A DNA stretch of 64,000 bases from Segatella copri (GCF_015074785.1 NZ_CP042464.1:3511501-3575500); one strand, 5' to 3'; counted from the stretch's first letter, positions 35,826-44,877 are shown. Notes: generated by a model from the sequence alone, not told the origin. Program-made: numbers and translations.

Positions 35826-37244
35826 TTATTTCAGGGTGAACTTGTGTGACTGCAGCATCTCTTTTGGATCGAGTGCCTTGTCCAATTCTTCCTTACTCAT
35901 GATGCCCTGCTCAATAACGATGTCGTATACAGAGCGGCCAGTAGCATGGGCTTCCTTAGCAACTTTAGTACTCTTCTTGTAACCGATGATTGGGTTCAGA
36001 GCGGTAACGATACCGATACTGTTCTTTACCATTTCGTAGCAACGCTCTTTGTTTACGGTGATGCCGAGGATGCATTCAGAAGTCAGGGTTTCGATGGCGT
36101 TCTTCAACCATGTCAGACTCTCGAAGAGACTTTCTGTGATGATAGGTTCCATTACGTTCAACTCCAACTGGCCTGCCTCTGCAGCAAAGCTGACAGTTGC
36201 ATCGTTTCCTATTACCTTGAAGCAAACCTGGTTGGTTACCTCTGGAATAACTGGATTAACCTTACCTGGCATGATAGAAGAACCTGGAGCCTTAGGAGGA
36301 AGGTTGATTTCGTTCAAACCGCAACGAGGACCAGAAGCCATCAGGCGGAGGTCGTTACAGATCTTAGACAACTTGATAGCCAGACGCTTCAAAGCAGAAG
36401 AGTAGCTTACGTAAGCACCTGTATCTGGTGTTGCCTCTACCAGGTCGGTAGCTGTTTCGAAGTTCTCGCCTGTCAGTTTGCTGAGGTTGGCAGCACAGAG
36501 CTTAGCGAAGCCAGGAACGGCATTCAGTCCTGTACCGATGGCTGTACCACCCATATTGATCTCGTGTAAGAGTTTCACGTTGCGCTCCAGGTTGAGGATT
36601 TCCTCTTCCAGATTGTTGGCGTATGCGTTGAACTCCTGACCGAAAGACATAGGAACAGCGTCCTGCAACTGGGTACGGCCCATCTTGATGACATCAGCAT
36701 ATTCGTCAGCCTTATAGCGGAATGCGCTGATCAAACCTGTCAGAGCACCTACCAGATGAGTATTCATACGGATCAAAGCCAGACGGATAGAAGTAGGATA
36801 TACATCGTTTGTACTCTGGCCGCAGTTGCAATGATCATTAGGAGAACAGAACTGATAATCAGCCTTTTCATGTCCCATGATTTCGAGTGCACGGTTGGCG
36901 ATTACCTCGTTGGCATTCATGTTGACAGATGTACCTGCGCCACCCTGTACCATGTCGATAGGGAAGTTCTCATGCCATTTACCGTCGATGATTTCGCGGC
37001 AAGCCTGACCGATTGCCCCTGAAATCTCATCGTTGATAACACCGAGGGTATGGTTGGTTTCGATGGCAGCCAACTTTACGTAAGCGATGGCGATAATGAA
37101 ATCAGGATAGTCGCGCATCGTCTTGCGTGAAATGTGATAGTTGTTAATACCGCGCTGTGTCTGTACACCATAAAGTGCTTCAGCAGGAACTTTGAGTTCA
37201 CCTAAAAGGTCTGACTCTACTCTAAATTTTTTCTCTTCAGCCAT
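35826..37244 (-). CDS. aspA: Aspartate ammonia-lyase
   Basis: 472-residue cytoplasmic lyase of the fumarase/aspartase superfamily that converts aspartate to fumarate and ammonia, feeding fumarate respiration and succinate formation. Typical marks are EALYGVQTQRGINNY, MVQGGAGTSVNMNANEVIANRAL, GRTQLQDAVPMSFGQEF, GGTAIGTGLNA and the loop signature GSSIMPGKVNPVIPE with the catalytic Ser. GVQT.RG and GTGLNA favour aspartase over fumarase C. It has its own promoter (-7 box 37325-37332) and terminator. Confidence 0.92.
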   Translation of the reverse strand: MAEEKKFRVESDLLGELKVPAEALYGVQTQRGINNYHISRKTMRDYPDFIIAIAYVKLAAIETNHTLGVINDEISGAIGQACREIIDGKWHENFPIDMVQGGAGTSVNMNANEVIANRALEIMGHEKADYQFCSPNDHCNCGQSTNDVYPTSIRLALIRMNTHLVGALTGLISAFRYKADEYADVIKMGRTQLQDAVPMSFGQEFNAYANNLEEEILNLERNVKLLHEINMGGTAIGTGLNAVPGFAKLCAANLSKLTGENFETATDLVEATPDTGAYVSYSSALKRLAIKLSKICNDLRLMASGPRCGLNEINLPPKAPGSSIMPGKVNPVIPEVTNQVCFKVIGNDATVSFAAEAGQLELNVMEPIITESLFESLTWLKNAIETLTSECILGITVNKERCYEMVKNSIGIVTALNPIIGYKKSTKVAKEAHATGRSVYDIVIEQGIMSKEELDKALDPKEMLQSHKFTLK

Positions 37245-37324
37245 AATATTGATTGTTTTGTTATTTTTTTCTTTTATTGATAGTTAGTTGTAATGAGAAT
37301 TTTCTTATATCTTCTTCTCGGTTG

Positions 37325-37332
37325 CAAAATTA
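37325..37332 (-). promoter_or_regulatory. -7 box of aspA
   Basis: TAATTTTG on the - strand, 81 bases before the ATG. Confidence 0.5.
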
Positions 37333-37419
37333 CAGCATTTTTTGCTGAAATTCTTTATAAATTTTAGACCGATATTTGTAAAAAACTGACCAATGGGGCT
37401 AAAATACAAAAAAAAGTTG

Positions 37420-37427
37420 TATATTTG
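37420..37427 (+). promoter_or_regulatory. -7 box of the hybrid sensor gene
   Basis: TATATTTG lies 73 bases before ATG 37501 and after the in-frame ATG at 37393, so translation should begin at 37501. Confidence 0.6.
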
Positions 37428-37500
37428 CAGCGGTAAAGTTTTATTTTTAGGCATTTGTAGAATGCCTCTTCTTTATAAACATAGAAATGGTATAAGCTGT

Positions 37501-40308
37501 ATGAAACGAAAATTACACCTTATTATATATGTAGCTTTCATCGTGTTGCTGTCCGGTTGTGCTCAGCAACCAAAGAAGTTTGTCATTGGTGTTTCCCAGT
37601 GTTCGGAAGATATCTGGCGCGATAAACTGAATGATGAACTGAAGATGGGCGAGTATCTCAACGATTCGCTTATCGTGAAACTGGCTTCTTCCAACGATGA
37701 TAATATGTTGCAGAATAAGCAAGTTAACCAGTTTATCGATGAGGGCGTAGATCTGCTTATCATATCTCCTAATCAGCTGAGTGCTATATCCAAGGCTGTA
37801 GAGCGTGCTTACGATAAAGGTATTCCTGTGATTCTCTATGACAGGAAGACCAATTCTGATAAGTATACGGCATTTATCGGCTGCGATAACTATACGATAG
37901 GTAAATCGATGGGAACTTTTATCGCCCAGCAGCTTCAGGGAAAGGGGCGCATCGTTGAAATCAGTGGCTTAGAGGGCTCTTCGCCTGCTTTGGAGCGTCA
38001 TCGTGGTTTTATGGATGCTATCAAGCCTTATCCTGGGTTACAGGTTGTAGCCTCCGAAGGAGGAAACTGGAAAGAAGAGGGTGGAATCCAGGCGATGAAA
38101 CGCATATTGAAACAGACACAGGACTTTGATTATGTCTTTGCCCATAATGACCGTCTTGCCTGGGGTGCTTATGTGGCTGCCCGCCAGATGAGGGTAAAGC
38201 GTAACTATAAGTATACCGGAGTAGACGGCATGGCTACCGAAGGTGGTGGTTTGGAACTTGTGCGCGATGGTATTTTCGAAGCCTCTTATCTTTATCCTAC
38301 CAAGGGTGACGAGGTCATAGCGCTTGCCATGAAGATATTGAAGCATCAGCCTTATGAACGCGACAATTATCTGAGCACTTCTATCATAACCCAGGCAAAT
38401 GCTGCCCTTACATTGATGGAGGCTAGGGATGCCGAGCGTCAGACGCGAAATCTGAAGACTTTGCATAAGCAGGTAGATCAGTATCTGTCTGATTATAACT
38501 CACAGAAAGTCATGCTCATAGGCCTGGGTCTGTTCCTCTTTGTTTGCCTCGCAGCTGCGGCTTTAATTTTCAGAGGTTATCTGATAAAGGTGAAACTGAA
38601 CGAAACATTGGCTAAGACAAATGGCGAACTGAAGCGACTGAATGTAGAATTGGGTGAAAAGAATGAAGAATTGAAACGATTGAATGAGGAGGTCTTGGAA
38701 CTCACTCATTCCCGTCTGGTATTCTTTACCAATATCAGTCATGAACTTCGCACGCCTTTAACCCTGATAGCCGACCCGGTAGAGATGCTGCTTGAAGATA
38801 CCGGCATCAAGGGCAAGAGCCGCGAACTCTTGAAAATGGTGCAGCGTAACGCCCTTGCTCTCCAACAGTTGGTAAGTAACATTCTTGATTTCCGTAAGAT
38901 TCAGAATGGCAAGATGGAACTTAAACTCTATCGCTTCGACATTGTGAAGACCTTGACGACGTGGGTGGGCGACTTCCAGCTTACTGCCGAGCGCAAGCAG
39001 ATCAGACTGCATCTGGATGTTGATGACTTGAAAGGCAGCCATGAAATGATTGCCGATCAGGAGAAGATTTCCCGTATTGTGTTCAATCTGTTGAGCAATG
39101 CCTTGAAATATACGCCTGCTGGTGGTGAAATCTTTGTTTCGCTGAAAGATGAAGGTGCCAATCTCCGTCTTGATGTGAAAGATACGGGCAAGGGTATCTC
39201 GCAGGATGAGGCTGATAAGATCTTTGAACGCTTCTTCCAGGCCAAGGGTGCTGCCAGCGGTACGGGTATCGGTCTGGCTCTGGTGAAATCATTTGTAGAG
39301 TTGCATCATGGTGAGGCTAGGGTAGAAAGTGAACTGGGAAAGGGCTCTGATTTTATCGTTGTCATTCCTCGTGAGCAGGAGAGTGATTCACAAGTTATCC
39401 ACAATGATGTGGATATTGTGGATAACTCTGTAAATACTTCTGCGTCAACTGGTAAGAATGTTGTAGATGAATCTGTTTTGCAATATATTGACGATGGAGA
39501 CAGAAGTCGTGGAAAAGTTCAGCAGCTGGTAAGCGAGAATACCAATCGTCCTACTGTTCTGGTTATTGATGATAATACCGATATCCGTCAGTATGAGCGT
39601 ACTCTTTTGCAGGATGAGTATGTTGTTCTTGAGGCTGCTGATGGTAAAGAGGGTCTAGCTGTCGCCTTGAAAGAGGTGCCTGACCTGGTGATTTGCGATG
39701 TGATGATGCCTGTTATGGACGGATTGGAGTTGACAGAACGGCTGAAGACGAATACGGCTACCTCTCATATCCCTGTTATTATGCTTACGGCGAAGAACCT
39801 GGAGGAGCATCGCGCAGAGGGTTATGAGCATGGAGCTGATTCCTATATTACCAAACCATTCCACAGCAAGGTGCTTCTCGCCCGTATTGAGAATCTCTTG
39901 CGACAGCGTCAGCTCCTGAAGAATCTTTATCAAGGTACTAAAGAGGCTGAGAAGGAGATTTCTGAGGCTCATCTGGAAGACCGTGACAAGCAGTTCCTCA
40001 AGCAGCTTCAAGCCATTATCCAGAAGAATCTTTCTGATAGCGAGTTTGGAGTTGAGGATATGGGACAGCAGATTGGTTTAAGCCGTGTGCAGCTCTATCG
40101 CAAGGTGAAGGCGATGACTGGCTCTTCTGTTGTTGACTTACTCCGTAAGGCTCGCCTTGCCAAAGCTAGGCGTTTGCTCGAAACCCGGAGCATGAGTGTC
40201 TCTGAAGTAGCCTATGAAGTGGGCTTCTCTGCGCCGTCTTACTTCACAAAATGTTTCAAGGAAGAGTATGGAATGTTACCTGGTGATGTAGGTAATGTGA
40301 TGAAATAG
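37501..40308 (+). CDS. Hybrid two-component regulator with periplasmic sugar-binding-protein domain (fructan PUL sensor)
   Basis: 935-residue one-polypeptide phosphorelay regulator. It begins with a signal/lipobox-like start (IVLLSGC), then a RbsB/LacI-type periplasmic binding domain (~25-310: KKFVIGVSQCSEDIW, DLLIISPNQLSA, PVILYDRKT). A membrane helix (~338-360) and coiled linker follow, then HisKA with His414 in NISHELRTPLTL, HATPase (GTGIGLALVKSFVEL), receiver with Asp733 in LVICDVMMPVMDG, and an AraC DNA-binding end. In Bacteroides thetaiotaomicron the regulator of this build (BT1754) binds fructose; the fructan genes downstream suggest the same here. The linker between HATPase and receiver contains three DnaA-box-like sequences. 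Confidence 0.93.
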   Translation: MKRKLHLIIYVAFIVLLSGCAQQPKKFVIGVSQCSEDIWRDKLNDELKMGEYLNDSLIVKLASSNDDNMLQNKQVNQFIDEGVDLLIISPNQLSAISKAVERAYDKGIPVILYDRKTNSDKYTAFIGCDNYTIGKSMGTFIAQQLQGKGRIVEISGLEGSSPALERHRGFMDAIKPYPGLQVVASEGGNWKEEGGIQAMKRILKQTQDFDYVFAHNDRLAWGAYVAARQMRVKRNYKYTGVDGMATEGGGLELVRDGIFEASYLYPTKGDEVIALAMKILKHQPYERDNYLSTSIITQANAALTLMEARDAERQTRNLKTLHKQVDQYLSDYNSQKVMLIGLGLFLFVCLAAAALIFRGYLIKVKLNETLAKTNGELKRLNVELGEKNEELKRLNEEVLELTHSRLVFFTNISHELRTPLTLIADPVEMLLEDTGIKGKSRELLKMVQRNALALQQLVSNILDFRKIQNGKMELKLYRFDIVKTLTTWVGDFQLTAERKQIRLHLDVDDLKGSHEMIADQEKISRIVFNLLSNALKYTPAGGEIFVSLKDEGANLRLDVKDTGKGISQDEADKIFERFFQAKGAASGTGIGLALVKSFVELHHGEARVESELGKGSDFIVVIPREQESDSQVIHNDVDIVDNSVNTSASTGKNVVDESVLQYIDDGDRSRGKVQQLVSENTNRPTVLVIDDNTDIRQYERTLLQDEYVVLEAADGKEGLAVALKEVPDLVICDVMMPVMDGLELTERLKTNTATSHIPVIMLTAKNLEEHRAEGYEHGADSYITKPFHSKVLLARIENLLRQRQLLKNLYQGTKEAEKEISEAHLEDRDKQFLKQLQAIIQKNLSDSEFGVEDMGQQIGLSRVQLYRKVKAMTGSSVVDLLRKARLAKARRLLETRSMSVSEVAYEVGFSAPSYFTKCFKEEYGMLPGDVGNVMK
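39395..39425 (+). other. Three DnaA-box sequences inside the hybrid sensor gene
   Basis: Perfect TTATCCACA at 39395-39403, perfect box on the - strand at 39417-39425 (TGTGGATAA), and a one-mismatch box TGTGGATAT at 39408-39416 directly between. The boxes are seen; binding by DnaA is inferred. They code for a low-complexity Asp/Asn/Val linker. Confidence 0.4.
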
Positions 40309-40359
40309 AGAGAAATACGCTATGCCTGAAGTATAAAATCTGTGAATATATGGATAAAA

Positions 40360-40455
40360 ATCGTTCATTTCCTAGCATAAAAGGTACATTGTATCAATTT
40401 TATCACTATTTGAACGATAATTGTACCTGCTGTTCGCTGAAACTTACTATCTTTG
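40360..40455 (+). promoter_or_regulatory. Inverted-repeat promoter upstream of a putative small RNA
   Basis: Two nested inverted repeats, ATCGTTCA (40360-40367) / TGAACGAT (40411-40418) and AGGTACA (40382-40388) / TGTACCT (40422-40428), precede the -7 box TATCTTTG (40448-40455). The TGAACGAT word resembles half-sites upstream of the fructan operons. There is no protein gene directly downstream on this strand. Confidence 0.5.
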
Positions 40456-40461
40456 CACCAG

Positions 40462-40665
40462 AATTTAGAAGTTTATAAATTGTTTCATGCAGAAGTAGTT
40501 GCATTTTCATAAGGTTTAGGTTTTTAGGTTATAGGATTGAGTATTCATTAAGGTAAGTAGTTTTCTTTAAGGTTAAAAGTTTTGTTTTGGGAAATAACTA
40601 GTAATGAGAGAAAGCAGCTGTAGACGGGATGTCTGACAGCTGCTTTCGCGTATTATGGTTTGTTT
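40462..40665 (+). ncRNA. Candidate small regulatory RNA
   Basis: The interval 40309-40703 has no credible + strand gene, yet it holds a promoter (-7 box ending 40455) and, 155 bases later, a strong hairpin: 12-bp perfect stem GAAAGCAGCTGT (40610-40621) / ACAGCTGCTTTC (40636-40647) topped by AGAC/GTCT, then a T-rich stretch around 40660-40670. A ~200-nt transcript would result. The hairpin could alternatively serve as dinB's terminator, but its T-rich side fits the + direction. Ends are approximate. Confidence 0.4.
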
Positions 40666-40703
40666 CTTTTTAAGCGGGCATACTATAGCTTTTTAAAGGG
40701 GGC

Positions 40704-41822
40704 TTATTCCCAATCTTCAAATTCCAGTTCCAGTTCTTTGTATTCGGGCTTGAAACTGCTGTTCTCCTTATCTTGCTTCCTGGCTTCTTCTGATGAGGTG
40801 TTGCTTACGGACAGACCAAGCAGGCGGATGGGATGAGCAGAGGAGTAATCTACCTGTTTCAGTAGCCGTTTGGCAAGAGGTAGAATATCATCCTTCTTTT
40901 TCAGAACCTTTTCTTGTGAGATGCTTCGTGTTATCTGGGTGAAATCGGCAAACTTCACCTTCAGCGTCAGGGTTCTTCCTTCGAAACCGCTTTTGGCGAT
41001 GCGCTCCAGTAGTTCGAGTACAGTATGGTACAGTTCGATAATCACAGCCGATTTGGCATAGATATCTTCCAGGAAAGTCTGTTCGCAGCCTACCGATTTC
41101 CGTTCCCGGTAGGTGATGACAGGTCGTTCATCTATCCCCCTTGCGAAATCATAGAAGATGTGTCCGGCTTTTCCGAACACTTCTACCAGATGTTCCTCGG
41201 ATACTTTCCTCAGGTCAGCTCCGTTGAAGATACCCATGAAATGCATCTTTTGCAAGGTTTTCTTGCCCACACCCCAGAAATCCTCTACTGGCAGTTGGGC
41301 GATGAAATCGAGCGCCTTGTCGGGATGAATGGTGCAGATGCCGTCGGGCTTGCGGTAATCAGAAGCCACTTTGGCGAGAAACTTGCAGTAGCTGATGCCA
41401 GCTGAGGCGGTGAGTCCGGTTGCCTCCTTGATACGGGTTTTGATTTCTTTGGCAATATCCACCGCCAGTTCTATCCCTTTCTTATTCTGCGTTACATCAA
41501 GAAAGGCTTCATCTATGGAGATGGGTTCGATGAGGTCGGTATATTCCTGGAATATCTGATGTATCTGATGGGATATTTTAGCATAATAATCATGCCGGCA
41601 GGGTACGATGATGAGGTTAGGGCAGCGCTGCTTGGCTTGAGCGATGGATTGCGCCGAGTGAACGCCATACTTCCTTGCCTCATAGCTGGCTGTAGAAACC
41701 ACACCACGAGGTCCGTCGAAGCCAACCGCTACCGGTTTGCCCCGAAGTTCCGGATTGTCTCTTTGCTCTACCGCAGCAAAGAAGGCATCCATGTCGATAT
41801 GTATGATCTTGCGCTCAGTCAT
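40704..41822 (-). CDS. dinB: DNA polymerase IV (Y-family)
   Basis: 372-residue error-prone translesion polymerase. Motifs are IHIDMDAFFAAVEQRDNPEL with the first metal Asp residues, VSTASYEARKYGV, and SIDEAFLDVT with the catalytic Asp-Glu, followed by helix-hairpin-helix (PVEDFWGVGKKTLQKM) and little-finger regions. The end is acidic (ELELEFEDWE) and may hold the clamp-binding motif. ATG 41822 is used because the -7 box at 41840-41847 lies between it and the longer 41867 start. It runs against its PUL neighbours and is part of the core genome. Confidence 0.95.
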   Translation of the reverse strand: MTERKIIHIDMDAFFAAVEQRDNPELRGKPVAVGFDGPRGVVSTASYEARKYGVHSAQSIAQAKQRCPNLIIVPCRHDYYAKISHQIHQIFQEYTDLIEPISIDEAFLDVTQNKKGIELAVDIAKEIKTRIKEATGLTASAGISYCKFLAKVASDYRKPDGICTIHPDKALDFIAQLPVEDFWGVGKKTLQKMHFMGIFNGADLRKVSEEHLVEVFGKAGHIFYDFARGIDERPVITYRERKSVGCEQTFLEDIYAKSAVIIELYHTVLELLERIAKSGFEGRTLTLKVKFADFTQITRSISQEKVLKKKDDILPLAKRLLKQVDYSSAHPIRLLGLSVSNTSSEEARKQDKENSSFKPEYKELELEFEDWE

Positions 41823-41839
41823 TCCTGCCTTATTTTTTC

Positions 41840-41847
41840 CAAAAGTA
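41840..41847 (-). promoter_or_regulatory. -7 box of dinB
   Basis: TACTTTTG on the - strand, 17 bases before the dinB ATG. Confidence 0.65.
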
Positions 41848-41941
41848 CAAAAAAGATGCGTTTCCACAAAATCTAAGCTGTTTTTTATTGTTCGTTAACG
41901 TTTTCGGGTATTAGCCTACATGGTCCATCGAAACAGGCTGC

Positions 41942-42211
41942 GTTGAGCATCGCAAGTACTTGCGTTAGCCAACTCAAGTACTTGCGTTAGTCAACGAAGC
42001 TATCTGCGTCTGCTTCCTGAGTCGTCTCCGATAGCTTCCTGAGTCGTCTCCGATAGCTAATGGAATCGTCATCGATAGCTTGTTGAGTCGTCTCCGTTAA
42101 TTTAACGAATCGTCTCCGATAGCCTACGGAACCACTTGAGTAAGCTGAACCAAACACTTGACCTCACTGATTCAAGCACTTGACCTCATTAACACAAGTA
42201 CATCATGACAC
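41942..42211. repeat. Array of twelve diverged 22-bp tandem units
   Basis: In the 627-bp gene-free interval between dinB and the barrel gene, the sequence falls into 22-bp units: three at 41942-42007, a 6-base offset (GTCTGC), then nine without gaps at 42014-42211. Units form sub-types ending CAAGTACTTGC (2), TCGTCTCCGATAGC or near (5), and CACTTGACCTCA or near (3). Two are identical (42014-42035 and 42036-42057). Column 10 is C in 11 of 12 and column 8 is a purine in all. The period is not a multiple of 3, so it is not a protein repeat. Confidence 0.8.
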
Positions 42212-42306
42212 GCTCTTAATAGTCTGTAGTGATCTATATGACTCCCTTTATCTGAAATAGAAAAGAGTTAGTTAAGACGTAGAAAATAGCAGAAAAGTGT
42301 GAAATT

Positions 42307-42401
42307 CCGTTCATGTAATAGCAATTATGTTACAATGAACGGATTTTTTTATTCGATGAAATGATTTTTTAAGCCGCTGTTCAGACCTTTATGTACTTTT
42401 G
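42307..42401 (+). promoter_or_regulatory. Fructan operon promoter with 36-bp inverted repeat (site A)
   Basis: An inverted repeat at 42307-42342 (outer arms CCGTTCATGTAA and TTACAATGAACGG) is followed by GATTTTTTTATTC and, 52 bases further, the -7 box TACTTTTG (42394-42401). A closely related repeat with the same T-run lies upstream of susC at 54178. Likely the binding site of a fructan regulator. Confidence 0.65.
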
Positions 42402-42449
42402 CACCAGAAATCAAAACAATAATGCTAACAAAATTAAACGAATAAAGTT

Positions 42450-44750
42450 ATGAACAACTTTTTGAATGGAAAGAGCGCAGCTATGATGCTTGCACTTTCA
42501 TTGGTAAATGTTACAGCAGCTTTTGCACAGGATGATAATTCAAGTGCTAAGGAAGAGGGTAATCGTAATGTGATGCTCAATGCAGCCAGTGCGAATGGTC
42601 CTCGTGAGATTCAGATTGGTTTGCCTTCTGCCGATGTCAACGTTTTGGAGAATGGTTTGCCTGTTACTTACGCTACCAATCCTCATTCTGTCAATACTAT
42701 CTGGCGTGGTGATGCAAGTTTGAGCCATCAGGGTTTGCTCAAGATTGCCGAGACTGCCATCACTACCGGTAATATCGGTTATGCCGTGAACTCTTTCACC
42801 CAGAAGGGACAGAAGGGATTCAATGGTACGCTGAACTATAAGAGCAATCACTTCGGATTGCAGGAATTCTCTCTGAATATGAATGGTGATTTGGGTAAGG
42901 ACTGGTACTACAGCTTTAATATGTATCAGGATTTCGACCCGGGAACCTTCAAGATCAAGTCAACTCCTTATCAGGATCGTACTCAGATTTACAAGGCGCT
43001 CCTTACCAAGAAGTATAACGGCAACCGTGGTGAATTTACCGCTATGTATAAGTATGCCAACAGTCATAATGTATATAACTATGCCACCCAGAGTGCTCCA
43101 TTCATTTATGTAGGTGATGGAAGCGTGAAGGAGTATGGCAACTTCAAGCTCGGAACCACCTCTTATCTTCCTGTAGATAATGATATGACCTATCGTGATA
43201 TGCGTACTGGTGAGTTGAAGCAGACTTCTCTCTATGATGCCTGTCTGAACAAGGCAAGCGAGGTAACCCTGATGAACAACTATCGTTTTGACAACGGTTT
43301 AAACTGGAAGGCTACCTTGAAGTACGATCACTCACGTGGTGCGATGGTTTACCAGTCTCCAATGTCTATCATCGATTTGAAGAGTGCTGCCAATCAGGGC
43401 GTATATAATTATAAGTATCGCGATATCGACGGACAGACCAAGGCTTACAACGGTCAGTACATCCAGACCCGTATGTCATGTCTCAATGCCGGTAAGATTG
43501 ATGAGGCTCTCTTCACCACCGAGCTTAGCAAGAAATTCAGTACTTCCACCTTCCGTCTTGGCGTGAATGAGTGGTTCTACCATATCGATTATTGCTCAAA
43601 TACAACCATGTATGATCAGAGCGTACCTGCAGATGGAAGCTATGCCTTGCGAGTTTGGGATGCAAAACAGCGCGACAGCTACTTCTACGATTTCAACAAG
43701 AACGCCTCTGAGTATTACAAGGGAAGCGAAAACAAGCTGGCTCTCTACTTCACCCACGATTGGGACATCACCAAGAAGTTCAATCTCTACTATGGTGCCC
43801 GTCTGGAGTGGCAGAAGCTGAAGGGTGAAAACGCAGCAGTGAAGAATGCGCAGGGGGATTACGTTGGTCGTTTCACTGATTACCATCTCGGTGCTAAGGC
43901 AGCAGATGGAACCGTGATTGCTCCGACAGACTTGAGTTACAACTGGCTCAACTACGATTTCTCTGTAGCAGCAACTTATAAGTTGACCGATAATTTCGGC
44001 TTCACTGGCGATTTCACTTACATCGTGCAGCATCCAAAGTTTGAGGCTTTTGCCCCAGCTACATTGCCGAATACGGATAAGATTTCTGTGCCACTCGGTC
44101 GTGCAGGTATCTACTACAATAACTCATGGTTGAGTTTGACATCGTTGTTCTCTTACATCTCAAAGACCAACAACAACTCAACTCTGAATTTGCAGCATGG
44201 CAGTGAGATCAAGGCAGCTCCTTTGACTTACGATATCCAGACATGGGGATGGACAACCGACGCTGTGGCTCATCCATTCAAGGGATTCGATTTCCACTTC
44301 CTCTTCACTTATCAGAAGCCAACTTACAAGAAGTATGAAACCAGCATCACCTTCAGCGATGGCTATGTTGGCAAAATCAACGCCACTGGCAATATCGTAG
44401 CAGAGATTCCTCAGATTCTCATCGAGTTGGACCCAAGCTACATGATTACTAAGGATATCAAGCTCTGGACCAGCTTCCGTTACTTCAGTAAGACCTACGC
44501 CAACATCAACGAGGCATATTATTTCAATGGTCACTGGGAGACTTTCGGAGGTTTGAACTGGCAGGCAACCAAGCGTCTGGCTCTCGGCTGCACTGTAGTC
44601 AACTTCCTCAACCAGACTGGTGCCAAGGGTAGTATCGCAGGTGCCGAGCTGATTACCAAGGATGAGGCTAAGGGAATCAAGAATCAGATTATGACGGGAA
44701 GTTATCTCCGTCCATTCACTGTAGAATTCACAGCATCGCTTAAGTTCTAA
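42450..44750 (+). CDS. TonB-dependent-receptor-like outer-membrane barrel in the fructan locus
   Basis: 766-residue outer-membrane protein: signal peptide (MMLALSLVNVTAAFAQ), then a short N-terminal region where a plug would be (PREIQIGLPSADVNVLENGLP), then a long beta-barrel (NHFGLQEFSLNMNGDLG through to PFTVEFTASLKF, ending in Phe). The SusC carboxypeptidase-like domain and clear TonB box are missing and the plug motif is weak, so it may be a divergent receptor or a TonB-independent porin. It is followed after 127 bases by GH32 and shares a regulatory repeat with susC, which supports a role in fructan or fructo-oligosaccharide passage. Confidence 0.65.
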   Translation: MNNFLNGKSAAMMLALSLVNVTAAFAQDDNSSAKEEGNRNVMLNAASANGPREIQIGLPSADVNVLENGLPVTYATNPHSVNTIWRGDASLSHQGLLKIAETAITTGNIGYAVNSFTQKGQKGFNGTLNYKSNHFGLQEFSLNMNGDLGKDWYYSFNMYQDFDPGTFKIKSTPYQDRTQIYKALLTKKYNGNRGEFTAMYKYANSHNVYNYATQSAPFIYVGDGSVKEYGNFKLGTTSYLPVDNDMTYRDMRTGELKQTSLYDACLNKASEVTLMNNYRFDNGLNWKATLKYDHSRGAMVYQSPMSIIDLKSAANQGVYNYKYRDIDGQTKAYNGQYIQTRMSCLNAGKIDEALFTTELSKKFSTSTFRLGVNEWFYHIDYCSNTTMYDQSVPADGSYALRVWDAKQRDSYFYDFNKNASEYYKGSENKLALYFTHDWDITKKFNLYYGARLEWQKLKGENAAVKNAQGDYVGRFTDYHLGAKAADGTVIAPTDLSYNWLNYDFSVAATYKLTDNFGFTGDFTYIVQHPKFEAFAPATLPNTDKISVPLGRAGIYYNNSWLSLTSLFSYISKTNNNSTLNLQHGSEIKAAPLTYDIQTWGWTTDAVAHPFKGFDFHFLFTYQKPTYKKYETSITFSDGYVGKINATGNIVAEIPQILIELDPSYMITKDIKLWTSFRYFSKTYANINEAYYFNGHWETFGGLNWQATKRLALGCTVVNFLNQTGAKGSIAGAELITKDEAKGIKNQIMTGSYLRPFTVEFTASLKF

Positions 44751-44776
44751 GCGATATAAATATCAATAAACATCAT

Positions 44777-44815
44777 CGACAGCTCCTATATATAATATAA
44801 TGTATAGGGCTGTCG
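44777..44815 (+). other. Intercistronic hairpin between the barrel gene and GH32
   Basis: CGACAGC-T-CCTATA pairs with TATAGG-GCTGTCG: 13 pairs with one bulge and a 12-nt AT loop. There is no T-run, so it is more likely an mRNA stability or processing element than a terminator. Confidence 0.5.
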
Positions 44816-44877
44816 GTAATAAGACAAACAATAATACGTTATAGATATAAACAATAACAATTAACAATAATAGTACA

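Noticed and set aside
37393..37500. Longer N-terminus for the hybrid sensor
   Set aside because: The -7 box at 37420 lies inside it, and the signal sequence starts at ATG 37501.
41942..42211. CRISPR array
   Set aside because: The 22-bp units are contiguous and diverged; there is no constant repeat alternating with unique spacers and no cas gene.
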